From Tragulus kanchil (lineage: Eukaryota; Chordata; Mammalia; Artiodactyla; Tragulidae): 64,000 nucleotides of DNA. Within the stretch, counting starts at the first letter, position 1. Each line of letters opens with the position of its first letter. Below the pieces are notes generated by a model. That model did not search any database. It saw nothing but the letters and a program-made list of their open reading frames with translations, and was not told the DNA's origin. The translations under genes and the position numbers were made by a program. Location: the NCBI GenBank assembly GCA_022376925.1, contig JAIOJX010000030.1:173781298-173845297 (forward strand), in the 5' to 3' direction. Positions 57,386 through 64,000 of the stretch are shown piece by piece.

Positions 57386-58315
57386 ACTGAACAAACAGAA
57401 ACAAACAGAAAAACCTTTTGTGAAACCCTAGCCAGAAAAATGTAAGCTCTGTAATTCTGATTTAAGGAACAATCTCAAGACCTCACCAAGAGAAAAATAA
57501 CAATAAAAGAGAAATAGAATGGCCTAATAGAAAAGAGGAGTTCTAAGACACTGCCCAAAAGAGAAGTCTGGTGGATAGTCTCTGATGAGATCAATGGACA
57601 AGAAGAAATCAAGACTCAATCCATTCTTCCTTTAGAAATAAGCAATAATGTCTTCACAAGAAAACTTTATTTTCAATGTTAGTGTTTCATTTAGTAAAGA
57701 GAAATGAGAAACTTAATGACTTATGGAAAACCCATCCCTAGACTGATGTCACACAATTTTATGAAGGGGAAATGCAATGATCAAAAGGTCTTCCCATGTG
57801 TACACATCACGTTTGGCATTTTGATAAGTTTTATCATCTAACTCTGAGATTTTTCTTTAATGATATCTATCCAATTAACTGTAATAGCTTCTTCAAGGCT
57901 GGGAAAAAATACTGTCTCAAACTTAAGCATTTAAAAGTTTTATCTTTTACTTTATTCAGTAAATATGTTTTACATTTCAACCACACAGGCTAGAAGCTGG
58001 AAACAGAATGGTGAACAGTTCACAAGAGGAGTAAACTTTCCTGAACTCCTTTCTTATGCAAGCAAGGCCCTACTTTAGCTAAGGTTGGCCCATGGTTGTG
58101 GGGATGAGACTCATGGAAATCACAAAGTCAGCATTCATTTTAGAACCACAGAAATCATGAAATAGCACAGAAAAAAGAAATTTCAAAGGCCCTACGAGGC
58201 ATGATGTCTAGCCACCAGCAAGTAAAGAAACAATTACAGCTAATGATTACATCAGGCTGATGAGAAGCCTTGAACAGTTATATCTTTAACAGAACAACCC
58301 AGTTAAGTTTAAAAA

Positions 58316-58454
58316 GAAGAGTATGAGGCATGCTTTTATCATCCCCATTTCACAAAGGGGAAAACAAGCATACAGATACAGAAACTAACTGATTAACCCA
58401 AAATCCCATCCATCAGTCTAGCTCCAGAATTTGTGCTCTTAACCACATGCAGCC
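58316..58454 (+). mobile_element. MIR fragment (copy B)
   Basis: Duplicate of 57245-57385 in pair 18. Confidence 0.55.
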
Positions 58455-58458
58455 ACTG

Positions 58459-59179
58459 ACCAAACTAAAATAGAGCAAATAGGTTCATTTTCCATTCCTA
58501 AGAGTTCAACAGTGTTGAACTTGGAGAGATTACCTAGGACATTAAAACATAAACCAGCTTTTTATTTATGAAGCACTGGTATCAACTTGCCTACACAGGA
58601 ATAAATCATTTATTTCTGGAAAGACATTAGATTAATCTATAAGCACTAGAGAGTAAAAAGACTCACACTCACATTAGACTAATTACAGCAACTTCAAGAA
58701 TACAAGTTTTCCAGTAGTAAAGATCAAGTATCTTTATATTGATAAAGCACGTGTTGACAAGGAATAATGATTATACAATAAATTAATACATAAATGGACA
58801 AATTATAAGTGAGTGTTTAATTTTTCTTTTCAAACTTCTATTTTCTTAAGTTCTTATTTATGTTCTTTGAAAAATAATCAGAATTTTTTAATGAAGCAAA
58901 ATGATTATACAATTTCTAAAATAATTCAGAGTATCTTAAGAATGCATATCAGGATATCCCATACTGCTTGCTTCCCTCTACCTTACATGAGTTTGGGGAA
59001 TAGGGCGTTCATTGCAATGGGAACTCATTGGAAGGATTCATCAGATGAACTCAGTGCTTCTCACTGAAAATGTTTCCCTGTGAATACTCAATTACTTTTA
59101 CTCTGTCTTCAGTGCTCAAAACCTGGGACCAAAACAAAATAAAATTAAACAAAAAAACTCTGACAGAGAATAGGAGAAA
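58459..59179. other. Anonymous non-coding stretch
   Basis: A/T-rich unique sequence. ORF 58813-59067 has no recognisable domain. Confidence 0.45.
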
Positions 59180-59184
59180 AAAAT

Positions 59185-59297
59185 TGGTTTTATTTATCCA
59201 GGTCTTAGTGGGTCTAGTTCCCTGGCCAGAGACTGAACTCAGGCCCATGCACTGAGAGCCTGGAGTTTTAACTACTGGACTACTAGGGAAGTCCCTA
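59185..59297 (-). mobile_element. tRNA-headed SINE fragment, antisense
   Basis: 'ggtcttagtgggtctagttccctggcc' followed by the head complement ACTGGACTACTAGGGAAGTC. The 3' body is missing. Confidence 0.75.
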
Positions 59298-59397
59298 AAA
59301 TTTTGCTTTTAGGCATAGTCTGTGGTGTGTATTTATTCAACTGTTCCAGTTAACTAACAGCACAAGGCTCCCACAGTCTCAGGCTTCTTTGCTAGAT

Positions 59398-61511
59398 AAA
59401 ATACAGCTGCTCAACTAAATCTGAATTCCAGACAGATAATACATAATTTTGACGTTATGTGTATTCCAAGCATTGTACATGTTTGATTTTTTTGCCCCTG
59501 TATTTGGCAAGTCTGTCACCAAGGTCTAAGAAGCAGGGACTTCCCTGGGAGAATGCTGTAGCACAAGACTTGCGTACCTCCATTGCTCTATAAACTGGTT
59601 CTGCTACCCTAAGTAAGTTACCTTGCCACACTGCACCTCAGTTTATTATTGAAAACGAGAAAAGTCAGACTAGTTGAATTCTAAAGACGCTTCTGTACAT
59701 TTCTAGATTCTGCTAGTCGCTAACAGTCTGGACTACATGCAAAGGAAAGAAGAATGATACCATTGTTCGTAAAATGTCCTGTGAGGCAAACAAATAAATT
59801 ATGAACCATTCACTTATTATCATTCTCTTCAAGAAGAGGAGAAAAAGAACAACAACAACAGCAAATTAGACAAATGATGAGGGCAGGACACAGCTGTCTT
59901 CCAGAGATTTTCAACCAGATAAAAGAGCATGCCCTGGGGTGCGCTCCCCTCAGAAAGGTTCCTGCTGTTCTCCTTGGAGGTTACCATTTGTCCCACGCAC
60001 AGGATTCCAAAAATAAGAACTGGCCTCTTTCATGAGGAAAAATATATTTATAAGAAGCTAAGATACACAAAGCTGCAGAAACCTGCTTTTTAAATTATAT
60101 CTGCATTCGTTTAGGGGACACAATGTTGACTGTAACTATTCTGGCTCAGGAAGCTTGTGGGGCTCAGTTTTTACTATAAAAAATCATTTTTTGTGGGGTA
60201 GTAGACAGCAGCAGGATACAAAGGTACAGCTTTGCCACTGCCATTTGTCTAACTCAGCCAGACTCATGCACACCCCTCACACCACGGTCCCCGAGAGCCC
60301 TATATGAGGGACTATCCCAGGGCCTTCACTGCTCCATTTTTCTTAATTGCTCAGCATTTCCTGTTCTGGCTTGAGGTAAATCAGAAAGGTAAAGACTTAC
60401 ATGGAATATATGTGTGAACAGAATACCAGCTCCTTTTTCCATGGGTGTTCAAAATACAGCTGCTCCACTACATCTGACTTCCACACAGATAATACATAAC
60501 TTCGACGTCATGCGTATTCCAAGCATTGTACATGTTTCATTTTTTCGCCCCTGTATTTGGCAAGTCTGTCACCAAGGTCTAAGAAGCAGGGACTTCCCTG
60601 GGAGAATGCTGTAGCACAAGACTTGCTACCTCCATTGCTCTATAAACTGGTTCTGCTACCCTAAGTAAGTTACCTTGCCACACTGCACCTCAGTTTATTA
60701 TTGAAAACGAGAAAAGTCAGACTAGTTGAATTCTAAAGACGCTTCTGTACATTTCTAGATTCTGCTAGTCGCTAACAGTCTGGACTACATGCAAAGGAAA
60801 GAAGAATGATACCATTGTTCGTAAAATGTCCTGTGAGGCAAACAAATAAATTATGAACCATTCACTTATTATCATTCTCTTCAAGAAGAGGAGAAAAAGA
60901 ACAACAACAACAGCAAATTAGACAAATGATGAGGGCAGGACACAGCTGTCTTCCAGAGATTTTCAACCAGATAAAAGAGCATGCCCTGGGGTGCGCTCCC
61001 CTCAGAAAGGTTCCTGCTGTTCTCCTTGGAGGTTACCATTTGTCCCACGCACAGGATTCCAAAAATAAGAACTGGCCTCTTTCATGAGGAAAAATATATT
61101 TATAAGAAGCTAAGATACACAAAGCTGCGAGAAACCTGCTTTTTAAATTATATCTGCATTCGTTTAGGGGACACAATGTTGACTGTAACTATTCTGGCTC
61201 AGGAAGCTTGTGGGGCTCAGTTTTTACTATAAAAAATCATTTTTTGTGGGGTAGTAGACAGCAGCAGGATACAAAGGTACAGCTTTGCCACTGCCATTTG
61301 TCTAACTCAGCCAGACTCATGCACACCCCTCACACCACGGTCCCCGAGAGCCCTATATGAGGGACTATCCCAGGGCCTTCACTGCTCCATTTTTCTTAAT
61401 TGCTCAGCATTTCCTGTTCTGGCTTGAGGTAAATCAGAAAGGTAAAGACTTACATGGAATATATGTGTGAACAGAATACCAGCTCCTTTTTCCATGGGTG
61501 TTCAAAATACA
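59398..61511. repeat. Tandem ~1.05 kb duplication, pair 19
   Basis: Copy A is 59398-60450 and copy B is 60451-61511, directly abutting at an offset of 1053. The first ~100 bp of copy B carry a burst of about a dozen substitutions, mostly A-to-C and T-to-C. The rest is nearly identical. Confidence 0.95.
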
Positions 61512-62089
61512 GTTCTTCAATGTCTATATATTGTGAGCACCATTTCTTTCCAGAGAAAGATAAAAACACAAAGTGACTTCCCACTGTGGCAAGAGATTCC
61601 AGGAAATCTTTTCATTACAAGATCATGAACACAAGAAAATAGAGCTAATTTTGGAAAGCCACCATGTAGCATAAAAGAAATCCCGTGAATTTTTTGGCTA
61701 GAGAGTATGTCAAAAGCAAACGCAGATGTTCCGTAGGTTAAATGGACTCTTCCTCCAGGGACTGCAGTGTTTTCAATGGAAGGGAGTCCAGGAGAACCAT
61801 GAATGTGATCTTCTGCAGTGAAAAGCTCCACGACAGCTATGCCTCATCACAGTAAAATAAAAAGCTAGAGAGAGGAGGCTGACAGGATTTACCTCTTTTG
61901 GCCATTGGGGACCTGAACTGTCATACCATGAACTATACTAGGCTTGCACAATTAGAGGATTTCAATTCCACCTAATCTTTTAGGTGGCCCTGAATATTTT
62001 CTGTAAGCCTACAAATTCTGTTATTTCCTAGGTCATATACACAGGACAGTAAGCAGGATGGAATTAGAAAATATAACTCTTAGCCAAGA

Positions 62090-62290
62090 TTTTTCCAGAT
62101 TGACACTACTGACATTTGGGGTAGAAAAATCCTTCATGGTAATTGTCCTGTGCATTACAGAATGCTAGAAAAATACACCTGGCATCTACACAGTAGTGAC
62201 AATAGCATACTACCCCTTAGTTGTGACAACCAAAAACATCTTCAGACATTTCTAAATGTCTCCACAGAGAGGACAAGGCAAAACTACATT
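62090..62290 (-). mobile_element. MER5A-like hAT MITE, antisense (copy A)
   Basis: The sequence follows the antisense MER5A profile: ACTGACATTTGGGGTAGAAA, AATTGTCCTGTGCATTACAG, AGTTGTGACAACCAAAAACA and CAGACATTTCTAAATGTCTC. No coding capacity. Copy B is at 63145-63347. Confidence 0.75.
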
Positions 62291-63144
62291 AATTGTGGTT
62301 AATGACCACATTAACCCACGTGAGAGGGGCATAGGGCTCTCAGGGAGAGATTTATACTGTGATAAAATAAAGCCAAGAATATAGAAAAATGTCTTTATTT
62401 CTTCTCTCTGTGTTGTACCATTCTTATAGTGATAAAGACAACTTCATATAAACTATACAATTTACTCAGGCAAACAAATATATTGATAAACACAATACGT
62501 AAGGGAGATATGTAAGGTAAACTATGTTGACTATAAATGCTCCTTTTTCCATGGGTGTTCAAAATACAGTTCTTCAATGTCTATATATTGTGAGCACCAT
62601 TTCTTTCCAGAGAAAGATAAAACACAAAGTGACTTCCCACTGTGGCAAGAGATTCCAGGAAATCTTTTCATTACAAGATCATGAACACAAGAAAATAGAG
62701 CTAATTTTGGAAAGCCACCATGTAGCATAAAAGAAATCCCGTGAATTTTTTGGCTAGAGAGTATGTCAAAAGCAAACGCAGATGTTCCGTAGGTTAAATG
62801 GACTCTTCCTCCAGGGACTGCAGTGTTTTCAATGGAAGGGAGTCCAGGAGAACCATGAATGTGATCTTCTGCAGTGAAAAGCTCCACGACAGCTATGCCT
62901 CATCACAGTAAAATAAAAAGCTAGAGAGAGGAGGCTGACAGGATTTACCTCTTTTGGCCATTGGGGACCTGAACTGTCATACCATGAACTATACTAGGCT
63001 TGCACAATTAGAGGATTTCAATTCCACCTAATCTTTTAGGTGGCCCTGAATATTTTCTGTAAGCCTACAAATTCTGTTATTTCCTAGGTCATATACACAG
63101 GACAGTAAGCAGGATGGAATTAGAAAATATAACTCTTAGCCAAG

Positions 63145-63347
63145 ATTTTTCCAGATTGACACTACTGACATTTGGGGTAGAAAAATCCTTCATGGTAATT
63201 GTCCTGTGCATTACAGAATGCTAGAAAAATACACCTGGCATCTACACAGTAGTGACAATAGCATACTACCCTTAGTTGTGAAAACCCAAAAAACATCTTC
63301 AGACATTTTTAAATGTCTCCACAGAGAGGACAAGGCAAAACTACATT
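63145..63347 (-). mobile_element. MER5A-like hAT MITE, antisense (copy B)
   Basis: Duplicate of 62090-62290 in pair 20. Confidence 0.75.
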
Positions 63348-63600
63348 AATTGTGGTTAATGACCACATTAACCCACGTGAGAGGGGCATAGGGCTCTCAG
63401 GGAGAGATTTATACTGTGATAAAATAAAGCCAAGAATATAGAAAAATGTCTTTATTTCTTCTCTCTGTGTTGTACCATTCTTATAGTGATAAAGACAACT
63501 TCATATAAACTATACAATTTACTCAGGCAAACAAATATATTGATAAACACAATACGTAAGGGAGATATGTAAGGTAAACTATGTTGACTATAAATGCTCT

Positions 63601-63950
63601 TTTGTCTCCAGTCAGACATTTTGTTTGCTGCCTTACTGACTATTCACTCTCAGTATGATCTATACCTAATCAGAATTCCACAGTTTTCAACATACAACAG
63701 AATTCCTTTATTGGCCAATATACTGCTTCAAGATTTAGCCCCTGCCTATCCTACAAGCCTCCTCTCCTCTTTCTACCCCACATGCAATCTTAAAATCATC
63801 TATGTCACCACATCAGTCCATTTCTCAGCCTGGATTGTATGTCTCCCGCATTAAACTGTGAGCTCACTGAGCTTAGATCCTGTATGTTTCTCCTTTACTT
63901 TCCACACTAAGCACAGTCCTTGGCATAGTAATGTCCACTATTTCTTTCAG
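63601..63950. other. Anonymous non-coding stretch
   Basis: Unique sequence. The 86-codon ORF at 63594-63854 has no recognised domain. Confidence 0.45.
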
Positions 63951-64000
63951 TTTTTTTTTTTTTTTTTTTTGATATGAACCATTTTTAAAGTCTTTATTGA
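63951..64000 (-). mobile_element. Antisense SINE tail, cut by window end
   Basis: A poly-T run is followed by ATTTTTAAAGTCTTTATTGA, the same phrase as at 1857-1876 in the antisense SINE there. The rest lies beyond the window. Confidence 0.7.

Larger units (their letters stand above)
56322..58458. repeat. Tandem ~1.07 kb duplication, pair 18
   Basis: Copy A is 56322-57388 and copy B is 57389-58458, directly abutting at an offset of 1067. Differences include A-run lengths and two substitutions close to the copy A end (TCTCGCTCC/TCTAGCTCC, AATGTGTGC/AATTTGTGC). The unit contains a MIR near its end. Confidence 0.95.
61482..63600. repeat. Tandem ~1.06 kb duplication, pair 20 (overlaps pair 19)
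   Basis: Copy A is 61482-62538 and copy B is 62539-63600, directly abutting at an offset of 1057. The first ~30 bp (CTCCTTTTTCCATGGGTGTT) are the end of pair 19, so they occur at 60428, 61483 and 62540. A few differences lie near 62213/63269. Confidence 0.95.

Overview
This is a gene-free stretch of a ruminant nuclear genome. The evidence is a set of ruminant-restricted retroposons: monomeric Bov-tA SINEs, BovB (RTE-type) LINEs in both orientations, ruminant-type L1 3' ends, and about ten loci of a tRNA-Glu-headed SINE with a long unusual 3' body. Older mammalian repeats (MIR, L2, MER5A, a MaLR-type LTR, a hAT-like MITE, old L1 3' ends) fill part of the rest. I see no protein-coding host gene, no exon-like ORF with recognisable domains, no tRNA/rRNA gene and no CRISPR. 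The only long ORF (394 codons, minus strand, 42640-43824) is the reverse-transcriptase part of a dead L1 ORF2. I see no pecoran-type Bov-A2 dimers, which hints at a basal ruminant such as a chevrotain, but that is an inference.

The dominant structural signal is not biological in any ordinary sense. At twenty places a segment of about 1.05-1.2 kb is followed at once, or after 0-47 bp, by a nearly identical direct copy of itself. The twenty segments are unrelated to each other, recur about every 3 kb, and together account for roughly 20 kb of extra sequence. Copies differ by a few indels and substitutions, many of them near the internal junctions. Consecutive pairs sometimes overlap, so some short segments occur three times. 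The best explanation is a systematic assembly fault (unmerged overlapping contig ends, or gap filling that re-entered the flank, possibly with two haplotypes). Most repeats below therefore appear twice, as copies A and B.

Layout: 1-1.8 kb SINE pair; 1.8-4.3 kb an antisense SINE split by a solo LTR, then duplicated; 5.1-5.6 kb a second LTR; 6.1-8.3 kb duplicated old L1/MIR sequence; 8.4-11.2 kb young SINEs with clear target-site duplications; 11.5-15.7 kb overlapping duplications with a SINE nested in a Bov-tA tail; 16.1-18.5 kb an antisense L1 3' end with a nested SINE; 18.5-21.5 kb a sense BovB interrupted by two SINEs; 22.4-27.8 kb SINE-bearing duplications; 28.9-31.3 kb an old L1 with a Bov-tA; 31.8-36.2 kb duplications and an antisense BovB; 38.4-44.9 kb an L1 with a twin-priming inversion; 45-51 kb SINEs, an (AT)n tract and MIR; 51-56 kb a MITE, a MaLR LTR and SINEs; 56-64 kb duplications with MIR and MER5A.

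The elements do not form a functional system. What can be read is a layered insertion history: SINE into Bov-tA tail, SINEs into BovB, SINE into L1, LTR into SINE.
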